Shown here one piece after another: positions 1 to 8,348 of a DNA stretch of 64,000 nucleotides. Numbering within the stretch: position 1 is the first letter of the stretch; each line of letters starts with the position of its first letter. Source of the DNA: Lacrimispora indolis DSM 755 (lineage in GTDB: Bacteria > Bacillota > Clostridia > Lachnospirales > Lachnospiraceae); NCBI RefSeq assembly GCF_000526995.1, contig NZ_AZUI01000001.1:1736001-1800000 (forward strand), written 5' to 3'. Made by a program: the position numbers and the translations under genes. The notes beneath the pieces are model-generated. The model worked only from the letters and a program-made list of their open reading frames with translations, did no database searches and was not told where the DNA came from.

Positions 1-438
1 CAAAAATGCAAGAATCGCCTTTCCAAGGGAAGTGGCATAGGCATCCTTTCTGGTTCCAATGGCGCATGAAGCCAGTCTGGCATTCTGAGCCACGTATTTA
101 TGAACGTATACGATCTTGGTTCCGTTTAAAACTGCCACAAAAGCCGTTTTATTATATTTTTCAGCTATTGGCTGTAAATTTACGGTGCACTCTTTTATAA
201 GGCTCATATCATCCACATACTTCATACCCAAAGAAAAGGTCTCTATTCCCAAACAATACTTTTTATCATTATCACGAAGGGTTGTAATATAATTCAACTC
301 CAGCAATGACTGAACGATGACAAAAACACTGCTCTTAGCCATTCCCATTTCATTTGTAATCTCCTGTAAGGTGATCCCTCTTTTTCTGCTCGCTATCAAC
401 TGCAAAATCATAAATGTGCGTTCCACGGTCCGATTCAT
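1..438 (-). CDS. IclR-family transcriptional regulator (N-terminal part, cut by window edge)
   Basis: The reverse strand is open from an ATG at 438 to the window edge (146 codons). It starts MNRTVERTFMILQLIASRK, followed by a helix-turn-helix (ITLQEITNEMGMAKSSVFVIVQSLLE) and a wing ending YCLGIETFSLG, the usual N-terminal layout of IclR repressors. The later part (AYATSLGKAILAF) is the start of the IclR effector domain. A GGAGG lies just upstream of the start (446-450). The target cannot be told from this fragment. The family call is fairly secure; the C-terminal half is outside the window. Confidence 0.8.
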   Translation of the reverse strand, partial: MNRTVERTFMILQLIASRKRGITLQEITNEMGMAKSSVFVIVQSLLELNYITTLRDNDKKYCLGIETFSLGMKYVDDMSLIKECTVNLQPIAEKYNKTAFVAVLNGTKIVYVHKYVAQNARLASCAIGTRKDAYATSLGKAILAFL

Positions 439-583
439 CTCATACCTCCGAAAGTTTATATATACGAATCAAATTCACAATTATATAGATTGTATTCTTT
501 TTTTGCTTTAGTGTCAATATTGTATCACAATGTTCTGTCTTTTTGAAAAATATGCGAGATAAAATAACCGGAAACAATACAAA

Positions 584-623
584 GCGCCGGGGAAATACTG
601 AATATGCAGTATTTCCCCGGCGT
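584..623 (-). terminator. Hairpin terminator downstream of the GH4 gene
   Basis: A perfect 16-bp inverted repeat (585-600 with 607-622, loop AATATG) lies about 70 nt past the stop of the GH4 gene. The T-tract on the minus strand is weak (CTTTGTATTG), so termination is inferred mainly from the stem and position. Confidence 0.55.
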
Positions 624-692
624 GTTAAAAACTCCCCTATTTTCAAACACCGGAATCAGATCCATCTGACACTGTTCCTGTAATTGATTGGT

Positions 693-2024
693 TTATTTTA
701 ATTCCGGCCAATATTCCTTATTGGCTTCAATCATTTCATCCAAAATCTGTTTTGCCACCATGGCTGACGGTATGGTCTTATTCAATGTAAATGCCGCCAA
801 AGCCTTGTCATAGCTTCCTTCTATTGCTGCTTCTACGATCAGCTTTTCACAAGCCTCCTGCTGCTCGACCATCCCTTTAAAGAAGGTGGGAATTTCCCCT
901 ACTCTGGTAGCTTCCGGTCCTTCCTTGGTAATGTAGCAGGGAATTTCCACCATGGCATCGTCCGGCAAGTTCTTGACAGCGCCATTGTTCATGACCATAA
1001 CCAGATGGCGTTTCTTTAAATTAAACGCCAGGCTCATGGCCACTTCCACGATGAATTCTCCGTGAACGCCGGTAAAGAATGGAGTCATGTCAATTTCCCC
1101 TGTGGTTTCATACTGTTCCACTGCCTGGAAGATCCGTTTTTCCCTGCCGTCCATGACTTCATTGGCTCTCGTATAATTCTTGTCCGAATGCTTTACGATC
1201 TCATCCCCTAACAGATAATACTGCAGATAGGTATTGGGCAGATAATCCGGAAACATTCTCATTAAATTCTTTGCATTGTCAAAGGTATGCTTCCAGGAAG
1301 CGTCATTATGACGCACTTCGCTTCTTTCATCAGGAGGCATATAGCCATGCTCTCTTACATAAGCCTTTAATTCTTCCGTACGGTCCTCATCCCCTACACG
1401 GATCTTTGTAAACCAGCCAAAATGATTCAATCCAAAGTAATCCGGCACAATGTCTTTTCTGTCACAATCTAAAATGTTTGCCATGTTTCTCATGATTGCC
1501 ACGGGCATATCGCAAATATTTAAGATTCTGGCATTTGGACGGAGCTTATACATTGCCTTTGCAACAATGGCGGCCGGGTTGGAATAGTTTACGATCCAGT
1601 AATCCCTGCTTGCATATTTTTCACAGTAATCAATGACTTCCACCATTGGATAAATGGTTCTTAAGCCATATGCAAGGCCGCCTGGTCCGCAGGTTTCCTG
1701 GCCTACCACATCATATTTTAAAGGGATTTTCTCATCAAGCTCTCTCATGTGATATAATCCCACCCGCATCTGGGCAAAAATAAAATCTGCATCCTCAAAC
1801 GCTTCCTTCGGATCTGTGGTAAGAACCAGCTTCACCTCAGGATCAAACAGTTCAATGACCTTTTTTACCAAAACTCCAACTTTGTCCTGGCGTTCTTTGA
1901 AAGTATCATAAAGTCTTAATTCAGAAAGCTTAAATTGATCCTTCTGATCCAGCAGGCTTTTAACAATTCCCGGTGTATAAGTGCTGCCTCCGCCTACAAT
2001 GACTAATTTAAACGTCTTGTTCAT
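693..2024 (-). CDS. 6-phospho-alpha-glucosidase, glycoside hydrolase family 4
   Basis: The 443-residue protein has the GH4 layout: an N-terminal NAD-binding glycine motif (VIVGGGSTYTPG, about residues 8-19), the ETCGPGG region near 110, NYSNPA, then ICDMP, and NHFGWF. In GH4 the Cys-Asp-Met-Pro form of the metal-binding Cys motif is typical of 6-phospho-alpha-glucosidases (GlvA/MalH/AglB), while beta-specific enzymes carry CNVP. It should hydrolyse phosphorylated maltose-type disaccharides in the cytoplasm using NAD and Mn2+. It follows the PTS gene by 12 nt and has its own GGAGG, so it is the last gene of that operon. The exact disaccharide is not known. Confidence 0.9.
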   Translation of the reverse strand: MNKTFKLVIVGGGSTYTPGIVKSLLDQKDQFKLSELRLYDTFKERQDKVGVLVKKVIELFDPEVKLVLTTDPKEAFEDADFIFAQMRVGLYHMRELDEKIPLKYDVVGQETCGPGGLAYGLRTIYPMVEVIDYCEKYASRDYWIVNYSNPAAIVAKAMYKLRPNARILNICDMPVAIMRNMANILDCDRKDIVPDYFGLNHFGWFTKIRVGDEDRTEELKAYVREHGYMPPDERSEVRHNDASWKHTFDNAKNLMRMFPDYLPNTYLQYYLLGDEIVKHSDKNYTRANEVMDGREKRIFQAVEQYETTGEIDMTPFFTGVHGEFIVEVAMSLAFNLKKRHLVMVMNNGAVKNLPDDAMVEIPCYITKEGPEATRVGEIPTFFKGMVEQQEACEKLIVEAAIEGSYDKALAAFTLNKTIPSAMVAKQILDEMIEANKEYWPELK

Positions 2025-2036
2025 GTCTTTTCCTCC

Positions 2037-3644
2037 TTATTTGTTTGATTCCATCTTTTCTAACGCATCATCCACCAAGGTTCTCATTTTGGAAACGCTG
2101 AGACCGTATACCACCTGAACAGCATTTCCTTTCTTCATAATGCCGGCCGCTCCGGTCCCTTTTAAAGCCGCTTCATCGATCTTTGAACTGTCTGCAACTT
2201 CCACTCTTAACCTGGAAAAACAGTTTTCCAGACTTAAGATATTATCTTTTCCGCCTAATGCTTCTATGATGGTCCTGCCCTGGGTCAGTCTTTCTTCCTC
2301 AGTCTCTCCGCTTCCGGACTGTTTTGCCTTTAATTCCTTTTTAACGCTTGCTGCATTGGCATTTAAATCCAAAGCCGCTTCCGTATCATCATCCTCTCGT
2401 CCAGGTGTCTTTAAGTTCAGCTTTTCGATCATAAACTTAAACACCACAAAGATCACAAGAATCTCCACCAGACCCACCAGTACGTATAAGGGCCATAAGG
2501 TTCTGCCGGCTCCTGCCGGAAGATTCAGCACCAGGAAGTCCAGGATCCCATTGGTGGCACAGACGCGGACACCGATCAAATAAACCACCATCTGGAAAAA
2601 GCCATCCAGAACAGAATATACAAGCCATAACAAAGGTGCTGCAAAAATAAAAGTAAATTCCAGCGGTTCTGTAATGCCGGCGATCACTGCGGTTAAGGTG
2701 GCCGGGATCATCTGGGCTTTTAAGTTTGCCTTTTTCACCTTCTTGGCGGTTACATAGAAAGCAAGTGCCACGCCGATGATACCAAAGGTCTTCACCAGAC
2801 CATAAGTCAGGAAACGACAGGTATCCGGCATCATTCCTGCTGCCGGATCACTCAGCAATGCCAGGAAGATGGGCTTTGCACCGATAACGTTTTCCCCGCC
2901 GATCACCGCCTGTCCGCCCACCGCCGAATAAAGGAAGGGAGACCAGATCAAGTGATGCAATCCCGTCGGGATCAGGAACCGGTTTAAGAATCCGTATACA
3001 AATACGCCTGCTGCCCCGGCCGTGCTCATAAAACCGGTTAATGCGGAGATTCCGCTTGCAACTCCCGGCCACACATAAGTCACGCCAATGCTCAATACTG
3101 CAATAATGGGAATCATGATCATGTAAACAAGCTTGCTGTTGCCGTAAGGAGCGAATCCGCCCTTAAACTCGGTATCACAGTGTTTGTTGTGAACCAGAGC
3201 CACCAAAACGCCGATGATCATGCCAAGAAACACGCCCATATCCGTCACATGGAATCCTAACTGAATGGTCTGTCCCGTGCCATATAAGGCCCCGGCAGTT
3301 GCCCCTTCCACCATCTTCCCGGAAAGCTCCAGCCACTTGCTGTTGGCACCTAAAAACATGATATATGCCAGCAATGCCACGAATGATGCATCTGCCTTTT
3401 TCTTCTTTGCCATGCCGTTTGCAATTCCCACACAGAACAGAATGCTTAAATTCCCCATAATGGAATTCAGCATGCTGTTAAAAAATTTGCCGATGGTCCA
3501 CACCGGTCCTCCTTCAGAAACAAATGCGGTATTGGTCATGATCGCGGTCAGGGCAATCATCATACCTACCACAGGTAAAAATAACACCGGCCCGATCATA
3601 GCCTTGGAAAAGCTTTGCATCGCTTTTACTGCTTTATCCTTCAT
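2037..3644 (-). CDS. PTS alpha-glucoside-type transporter, EIICB
   Basis: This is a glucose-superfamily PTS permease. An N-terminal EIIC domain with about ten hydrophobic segments contains the GLHHLIW and GITEPLEFTF motifs. After a charged linker comes a C-terminal EIIB domain whose phospho-accepting Cys lies in ENCFSRLRV. There is no EIIA domain, so a shared EIIA-Glc must donate phosphate. I chose the ATG at 3644 (MKDKAVKAMQ) because GGAGG lies 8 nt upstream of it; the longer frame from 3659 has none. Cotranscription with the GH4 6-phospho-alpha-glucosidase points to import of maltose-like alpha-glucosides, which remains an inference. Confidence 0.88.
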   Translation of the reverse strand: MKDKAVKAMQSFSKAMIGPVLFLPVVGMMIALTAIMTNTAFVSEGGPVWTIGKFFNSMLNSIMGNLSILFCVGIANGMAKKKKADASFVALLAYIMFLGANSKWLELSGKMVEGATAGALYGTGQTIQLGFHVTDMGVFLGMIIGVLVALVHNKHCDTEFKGGFAPYGNSKLVYMIMIPIIAVLSIGVTYVWPGVASGISALTGFMSTAGAAGVFVYGFLNRFLIPTGLHHLIWSPFLYSAVGGQAVIGGENVIGAKPIFLALLSDPAAGMMPDTCRFLTYGLVKTFGIIGVALAFYVTAKKVKKANLKAQMIPATLTAVIAGITEPLEFTFIFAAPLLWLVYSVLDGFFQMVVYLIGVRVCATNGILDFLVLNLPAGAGRTLWPLYVLVGLVEILVIFVVFKFMIEKLNLKTPGREDDDTEAALDLNANAASVKKELKAKQSGSGETEEERLTQGRTIIEALGGKDNILSLENCFSRLRVEVADSSKIDEAALKGTGAAGIMKKGNAVQVVYGLSVSKMRTLVDDALEKMESNK

Positions 3645-3739
3645 TTCGTATTCCTCCATACATTTTTGTTTTCACTGGTAATTACCTTGCTATGGAATTT
3701 TATCACACTTGCACACAAACCAAAATATATTCCCCGTTA

Positions 3740-3794
3740 TTCACAACATGTTGACCATATAGTGAACATATTTACTTTTGTTACTAATATGTTC
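3740..3794 (-). promoter_or_regulatory. Inverted-repeat cluster upstream of the alpha-glucoside PTS operon (possible RpiR operators)
   Basis: The spacer between the RpiR gene and the PTS gene contains an 8-bp inverted repeat, GAACATAT-N15-ATATGTTC (3764-3771 and 3787-3794), TTCAC-N17-GTGAA (3740-3744 and 3762-3766), and a perfect palindrome CAACATGTTG (3744-3753). They lie upstream of the PTS start on the minus strand. Binding by the adjacent RpiR protein is an inference. Confidence 0.45.
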
Positions 3795-3802
3795 CAATAC
3801 GG

Positions 3803-3839
3803 GAAAATAAAAAGAAGAACCGGACTAATCCAGTTCTTC
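3803..3839 (-). terminator. Rho-independent terminator of the first RpiR gene
   Basis: GAAGAAC-type arms with one mismatch (3814-3839) are followed on the minus strand by TTTTTATTTT. The hairpin overlaps the last codons and the stop of the RpiR gene, so it separates the regulator from the PTS operon downstream. Confidence 0.8.
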
Positions 3840-4553
3840 CATTACCTGACTCATTAAATATTCAAATACCACAATCACCCGTGCATAAAAATAGTTGGAC
3901 TGAAGATTCCGGTCATCCAGCGTCTTGTCATCCAGAATGGGAATATTTACCGCAGACTTTCGCCCAATGTGATTGCTCTGTTCCCCGGTAAAGGAAATGA
4001 CGTCCACCTGATTTTCATTCGCATAATCAACAAGCTTTGCAATGGTATCCGTTTCACCGCTCTTTGAAACCACAAGAACCAGGGATGCCCCAAGCCGGTT
4101 CTTATCATAGACCGCATAGGCGTTGGTCTTAATGACCCGGAAACCGGTTACCAGAAGCTTGCGCTCTATATATTCCGCCAGGGTAGAAGAAAAGCCGGTG
4201 GCTGATACTAAAATAATATCATTTCTATGGCTCTTTAACTGGTTCATGAAATCACTTAAAATTTCATCCGGTATATCGTTGATAAAGCTGGTGATGTCCG
4301 ACAGCCTTTCTTTATTTTTCCGATGGCTTGTCATCATGAAATTAAGACGGTATATCATATCCGTATATCCGGTATATCCCATCTTTTTTGATAATTTAAT
4401 TATGGTTGCGGCAGACACAAAGTTTAAGTTTGCCACTTCACGTACCGCCATATGAAGTACCTGTTGATTATTTTCCAGGATATAATTTAATATCTGGGTT
4501 TCCGTGTCTGTCAGTTTGTATTTGTCTGCCAGTTTATAAACATCAAATTTCAT
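3825..4553 (-). CDS. RpiR/MurR-family transcriptional regulator
   Basis: A 242-residue protein with an N-terminal HTH_6 domain (TETQILNYILENNQQ through FVSAATIIKLSKKMGYTGYTDM, about residues 10-75) and a C-terminal SIS sugar-phosphate isomerase fold (ILVSATGFSSTLAEYIERKL, then LVVSKSGETDTIAKLVDYA). SIS domains of this family sense phosphosugars. The start at 4553 (MKFDVYKLAD) follows AAAGGA; the 22-residue extension from 4619 has no ribosome site. It lies directly upstream of the alpha-glucoside PTS operon and is its likely regulator. The SIS domain is slightly divergent from the second RpiR protein at 4668. Confidence 0.85.
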   Translation of the reverse strand: MKFDVYKLADKYKLTDTETQILNYILENNQQVLHMAVREVANLNFVSAATIIKLSKKMGYTGYTDMIYRLNFMMTSHRKNKERLSDITSFINDIPDEILSDFMNQLKSHRNDIILVSATGFSSTLAEYIERKLLVTGFRVIKTNAYAVYDKNRLGASLVLVVSKSGETDTIAKLVDYANENQVDVISFTGEQSNHIGRKSAVNIPILDDKTLDDRNLQSNYFYARVIVVFEYLMSQVMEELD

Positions 4554-4667
4554 GAAATCCTTTCTTTCAGTGGGATACGCCAGCTGGGAAGGCACTTGCC
4601 CGCTCCGCCTTTTACCCAATCATTTTTTAATCTACACTACCCTGATAAAGGAATCATCTAAAACAAT

Positions 4668-5480
4668 CTACTTCAAATGAGACTGCTTAACAATGGTTTC
4701 TACCGTAATATTCATCTTTTTCTTCCTGTTTTCATCGGTTAACAGAACCAGACAAAGTAGATCAATCATATAAAGAGCTGATAATTGGCTGTTCACAAAC
4801 CGTTCCTGGTCAACAAACAGAGGATTGACTACGGGAAAGCAAAAATCCGCACATTGTGCAATGGTGCTGTTAGTGAAGCTGGTAAGACAGATGGCCGTTG
4901 CCCCATTCTGCTTCGCCACTCTGACCGCATTGGCGACTTCAGCGGTTTCACCGGATATGGAGATGGCTATGATCAGATCCCCGGCCCCCAAAATAGAGCT
5001 GTAAATCAGCATCAAATGGGAATCCGTCACGCTTTGCACATGAAATCCCATCCGTGATAAGCGGAGCATGGTTTCATCAGCAGTCAGCCCTGATGACCCG
5101 ACTCCAAAGACATAGATATTTCCCGCTTTAACGATCTGGTCTGCCAGGTCTCCCAGTGCCTTCATATCCATCATCTTGTTAGAATGTTCAATTACTGTTT
5201 TGTAAAAATCATACACCTGGGTCACGAGATCGTCGGAGTGGGCAATTTTGTTGCCTGCCCCTGCGCTCCCAAGCTGGATTTTCAGCTCTGCAAAGGATTT
5301 GCTCCCTACCTTCTTGCAGAACCGGGTAATGGTACCGTCAGAAACTCCCACGGTAGCGGCCAGCACAGAGATATTCATGTTCCGGATATTGTTGCCTTCC
5401 TGTAGGATATAATCTGCAATTCTTCGTTCTTTATCTGTAAAAGTCTGATATTCTTTTTGAATTGATGTTAGAATGTCCAT
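4668..5480 (-). CDS. RpiR/MurR-family transcriptional regulator
   Basis: The 270-residue protein has the RpiR layout: HTH_6 at about residues 1-77 (KERRIADYILQEG, VSDGTITRFCKKVGSKSFAEL) and SIS from about 120 to 260 (NIYVFGVGSSGLTADE, IAISISGETAEVANAVRVAKQNGATAICLTS). It sits downstream of nanE on the same strand but is separated by a strong terminator and has its own promoter. Control of the nanE-PTS unit by an amino-sugar phosphate would fit NanR/MurR precedents, but this is inferred from position only. Confidence 0.85.
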   Translation of the reverse strand: MDILTSIQKEYQTFTDKERRIADYILQEGNNIRNMNISVLAATVGVSDGTITRFCKKVGSKSFAELKIQLGSAGAGNKIAHSDDLVTQVYDFYKTVIEHSNKMMDMKALGDLADQIVKAGNIYVFGVGSSGLTADETMLRLSRMGFHVQSVTDSHLMLIYSSILGAGDLIIAISISGETAEVANAVRVAKQNGATAICLTSFTNSTIAQCADFCFPVVNPLFVDQERFVNSQLSALYMIDLLCLVLLTDENRKKKMNITVETIVKQSHLK

Positions 5481-5552
5481 ATTGGTACCCCTTGTACTTT
5501 TGTTGTTTTCTCCATGACACGAAACCCGATAAATATCTCACTAAATGTTCAT

Positions 5553-5581
5553 ATTATATCATAGTCACAATAAAAAAACAA
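5553..5581 (-). promoter_or_regulatory. Probable sigma-A promoter of the second RpiR gene
   Basis: On the minus strand TTGTTT (5576-5581) and TATAAT (5553-5558) are separated by 17 bp. The -10 matches consensus and the -35 is partial. It lies about 70 nt upstream of the start at 5480. Confidence 0.55.
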
Positions 5582-5601
5582 AAAGGTTCCATCAAAAAGA
5601 C

Positions 5602-5650
5602 AAAAAAAAGCCCTTCCCCCGCTTTCCTATAGAAAGCTGCAGGAAGGGCT
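5602..5650 (-). terminator. Rho-independent terminator of the PTS-nanE unit
   Basis: AGCCCTTCC and GGAAGGGCT arms (5609-5650), with an inner GCTTTC/GAAAGC stem, are followed on the minus strand by eight T residues, just past the nanE stop. Confidence 0.9.
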
Positions 5651-5658
5651 GCATAAAT

Positions 5659-6306
5659 TTATTTAGAAACCTTTGACACCGCCTCGGCAAATCTTTGAGT
5701 GATGCACTGGGGGCGTGTGATCGCAGTTCCCACCACAACGGCGTAAGCGCCTAGCTCAATAGCCTTTGCTGCCTGCTCCGGCGTGTTGAAATTTCCTTCT
5801 GCAATGACCGGATGCTTACACTTTGCAATCAGGGACTGAAGCACCTGAAATTTATCCAGTCCCAAAGACTGAGGCGTATATCCCAGCAGGGTCAGGCCCA
5901 CAAAATCAAATCCTATTTCATCTGCACGCAGGCCCTCCTCTTCCGTTGAAATATCAGCCATAAATTTCTGGTTGGGGTACCTTTCGTGAAGCTTATGGAG
6001 AAAATCCACATCCTGGTTTATGGTAGCATCCACCGCAATCACATCCACGCCGGTACGGACCAAAGCGTCCACCTCTGTCAATGTGGGCGTTATATAAGGT
6101 TTGCCCTCTGCGTATACTTTTTTGATTATTCCAATGATCGGAAGATCCACATTTTTTTTGATTTCTTCGATATCTTCAACGCTGTTAGCACGGATACCGA
6201 TTGCGCCGCCTTCCTTTGCCGCCACTGCCATACGTCCCATGATAAATGAACTGTGCAGGGGCTCCTGTGGAAGCGCCTGACAGGATACAATTAAACCTCT
6301 ATTCAT
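5659..6306 (-). CDS. nanE: N-acylglucosamine-6-phosphate 2-epimerase (NanE)
   Basis: NanE is a TIM-barrel enzyme that interconverts ManNAc-6-P and GlcNAc-6-P in sialic acid and amino-sugar use. The start [19 protein letters not shown], the internal [39 protein letters not shown] and [12 protein letters not shown] follow the family closely at the usual length (215 residues). ATG at 6306 is preferred: AAGGAG lies 11 nt upstream, while the GTG at 6315 is too close to it. It follows the PTS gene by 15 nt, so the permease probably delivers ManNAc or a related sugar. No nagA, nagB, nanA or nanK is in the window. Confidence 0.93.
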   Translation of the reverse strand: MNRGLIVSCQALPQEPLHSSFIMGRMAVAAKEGGAIGIRANSVEDIEEIKKNVDLPIIGIIKKVYAEGKPYITPTLTEVDALVRTGVDVIAVDATINQDVDFLHKLHERYPNQKFMADISTEEEGLRADEIGFDFVGLTLLGYTPQSLGLDKFQVLQSLIAKCKHPVIAEGNFNTPEQAAKAIELGAYAVVVGTAITRPQCITQRFAEAVSKVSK

Positions 6307-6321
6307 AAGCAACACATCTCC

Positions 6322-7815
6322 TTAGTCCTCACCGATTATCTCATTTATTTTTGATTTTATTAAATCTGCTTTCGCTCCGAATATCGCCTGAATTCCTCCC
6401 TTCACCTCCAGTACGGCCGTCGCTCCTTCCCGCTTGATTGCGTCTTTGTCAACCTTGCTTATATCCTTTACAGCCACACGCAGACGAGTGATGCAGGCAT
6501 CACAATCCTCAATATTTTCCTTACCGCCCAAAGCAGCAAGCACACGAACCGCGGTTTCGGCTATAGTGCCCTTTGTTTCCACATTGATCTCGTCATCCTC
6601 GCCTTCTTCCCGGCCTGGAGTGGGTATATTAAACTTTGTGATCAGAAAACGGAACAGCACATAGTAAAGAGCCGCCCAGAAAATGCCTACCACCACCACA
6701 TAGATCCAGTGGGTTTTTGCATTGCCCTGTAATATTCCAAACAAGGTGAAGTCGATGATCCCGCCGGAAAAAGTATTTCCGATGCGCACGCTTAAGAGGT
6801 CCGCAATTGCGAAGGAAAGGCCATCCAAAAGTGCATGAACCACATACAGCCACGGCGCTACAAACAGGAACATAAATTCAATGGGTTCGGTAATTCCTGT
6901 TAAAAACGATGTGAGGGCCGCTGAGAAGAACAAACCAAATACCATTTTGCGGCGCTTTGCCGGAACACAGTGATACATGGCAAGGCAGGCTGCAGGCAAT
7001 CCAAAAATCATGGTATCAAAACGGCCAGCAAAAAACCGTGTGCCCTCGGTATACATTCCTGTAAAATTAGGATCAGCCAGCTGTGCAAAGAAAATCTTCT
7101 GAGCGCCTGCAATCTGCTGGCCTGCCACAGTGGCAACTCCGCCTAATTCCGTATACCAGAACATGGGATAGATCATATGATGAAGTCCCACCGCTCCGCA
7201 AAGCCTCATTAAAAATCCATACAAAAAGGTCCCAAACACTCCCATTCCTGCAATGGCCTGCCCGCTGGAAATCAGCAATCTCTGAAAGGTTGGCCAGATC
7301 AGGAAGAATACGGTACCAACGAAAATTGCCGCAAAGGAAGATATGATCGGAATAAAACGGGAGCCGCCGAAAAATCCCAGAAAAGCCGGAAGCTGGATAT
7401 TCCGGTACCTGTTATGGAAATAAGTGACCATACAGCCAATTACAATAGATCCCACAACTCCGGTGTCAATGGCGCTGCCTTCAGGATTAAAGACGGAAAG
7501 CAATGCGCCGATGGATGCGTTCATAACCAGAAACGCAACCGCAGCCGCCAGTCCTGCCGTACCCTTGTCTTTCTTTGCAAGGCCCACAGCCAGACCAATA
7601 CACATGATCAGTGACAGATTTCCGAACACTACCTCGCCCGCTTTGCTCATAACCGTGAATATGGCCTGGAGAGCAAAAATGTTCAGGAATGGATAGGCTG
7701 CCACAGTGTTTGGATTAGACAGTGCTCCACCAATTCCCAGAAGAAGACCTGCTGCCGGGAGAATGGCAATAGGCAGCATAAATGCCTTACCCAATTTTTG
7801 CAGTTGTTTAAACAT
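6322..7815 (-). CDS. PTS glucose-superfamily transporter, EIICB (cotranscribed with nanE)
   Basis: A 497-residue permease: EIIC with about ten membrane segments (MLPIAILPAAGLLLGIGGAL at the start, AVGLHHMIYPMFW, GITEPIEFMFLF) and a C-terminal EIIB with the phosphorylatable Cys in DACITRLRV. The N-terminal form of EIIC and the PTPGREE linker are as in GlcNAc/glucose/maltose-type permeases. ATG at 7815 follows GGGGG with an 8-10 nt gap; the 12-residue extension to 7851 has no ribosome site. A strong promoter lies at 7889-7917. The partner NanE suggests N-acetylmannosamine or N-acetylglucosamine as substrate. No EIIA domain is attached. Confidence 0.87.
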   Translation of the reverse strand: MFKQLQKLGKAFMLPIAILPAAGLLLGIGGALSNPNTVAAYPFLNIFALQAIFTVMSKAGEVVFGNLSLIMCIGLAVGLAKKDKGTAGLAAAVAFLVMNASIGALLSVFNPEGSAIDTGVVGSIVIGCMVTYFHNRYRNIQLPAFLGFFGGSRFIPIISSFAAIFVGTVFFLIWPTFQRLLISSGQAIAGMGVFGTFLYGFLMRLCGAVGLHHMIYPMFWYTELGGVATVAGQQIAGAQKIFFAQLADPNFTGMYTEGTRFFAGRFDTMIFGLPAACLAMYHCVPAKRRKMVFGLFFSAALTSFLTGITEPIEFMFLFVAPWLYVVHALLDGLSFAIADLLSVRIGNTFSGGIIDFTLFGILQGNAKTHWIYVVVVGIFWAALYYVLFRFLITKFNIPTPGREEGEDDEINVETKGTIAETAVRVLAALGGKENIEDCDACITRLRVAVKDISKVDKDAIKREGATAVLEVKGGIQAIFGAKADLIKSKINEIIGED

Positions 7816-7888
7816 AAATAATACCCCCTTTTTTACGTGCATATTGCACAATTAACATTGAAACTTTTTATATTATTTAGGTATCTTC

Positions 7889-7917
7889 ATTATATTATAT
7901 AAAATAATTTTAGTCAA
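7889..7917 (-). promoter_or_regulatory. Sigma-A promoter of the PTS-nanE unit
   Basis: On the minus strand TTGACT (7912-7917), a 17-bp spacer and TATAAT (7889-7894) form a near-consensus promoter about 75 nt upstream of the EIICB start. Confidence 0.85.
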
Positions 7918-8180
7918 TACATTTTTAGTAATAATAATTTTAATAACAAGTCCTTTTTTTGCCAAAAGAAATCTCTTCACTTTTTTAAATATTCTGCTTC
8001 TTAAATAAGCCTTATACATTCTGACCACATCAGGCCCCAGGAACCCGTCAGTTTCCCGCTGCCTTCGATTCTCTCTGTGACCATCTGAAAATGAATTATC
8101 TCCATTTTTCCGGCCAAGGCATTTCAATAAATCTGTTATAGTTCTTTCAGTACCAGTCTCTTTATAAAACTCACTCCTTT
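7918..8180. other. Intergenic stretch without recognisable gene
   Basis: The gap between the fructose-type operon and the PTS-nanE unit is AT-rich near the promoter. A 117-codon minus frame (7873-8226) crosses it but overlaps both the promoter and the terminator, has no clear ribosome site and resembles no family, so I do not call it a gene. Confidence 0.4.
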
Positions 8181-8228
8181 CAACACAAAAATGGGAGCAG
8201 CCTGTATTCAAACAAGGCTCTCCCATTT
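8181..8228 (-). terminator. Terminator of the fructose-type PTS operon
   Basis: AAATGGGAG and CTCCCATTT arms (8189-8228) with an inner AGCCT/AGGCT stem are followed on the minus strand by TTTTGTGTT. It lies about 120 nt after the alcohol dehydrogenase stop. Confidence 0.75.
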
Positions 8229-8348
8229 CTTAGATATTAAAATTCATTTTTTTGTTATTTTGGAAGTATCTGTTCTGCTTCATTAAGGCGGTTCATCAGG
8301 ACCCTCTCCAAGCAACGTACCGATCAGATTCTAATTATATTCTATGTA

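Noticed and set aside
2140..2583. 147-codon plus-strand frame inside the PTS EIICB gene
   Set aside because: It is a shadow of the EIICB reading frame on the other strand, with a low-complexity Ser-rich product and no ribosome site.
7873..8226. 117-codon minus-strand frame
   Set aside because: It overlaps a near-consensus promoter and a terminator, has no ribosome site and no family-like motifs.
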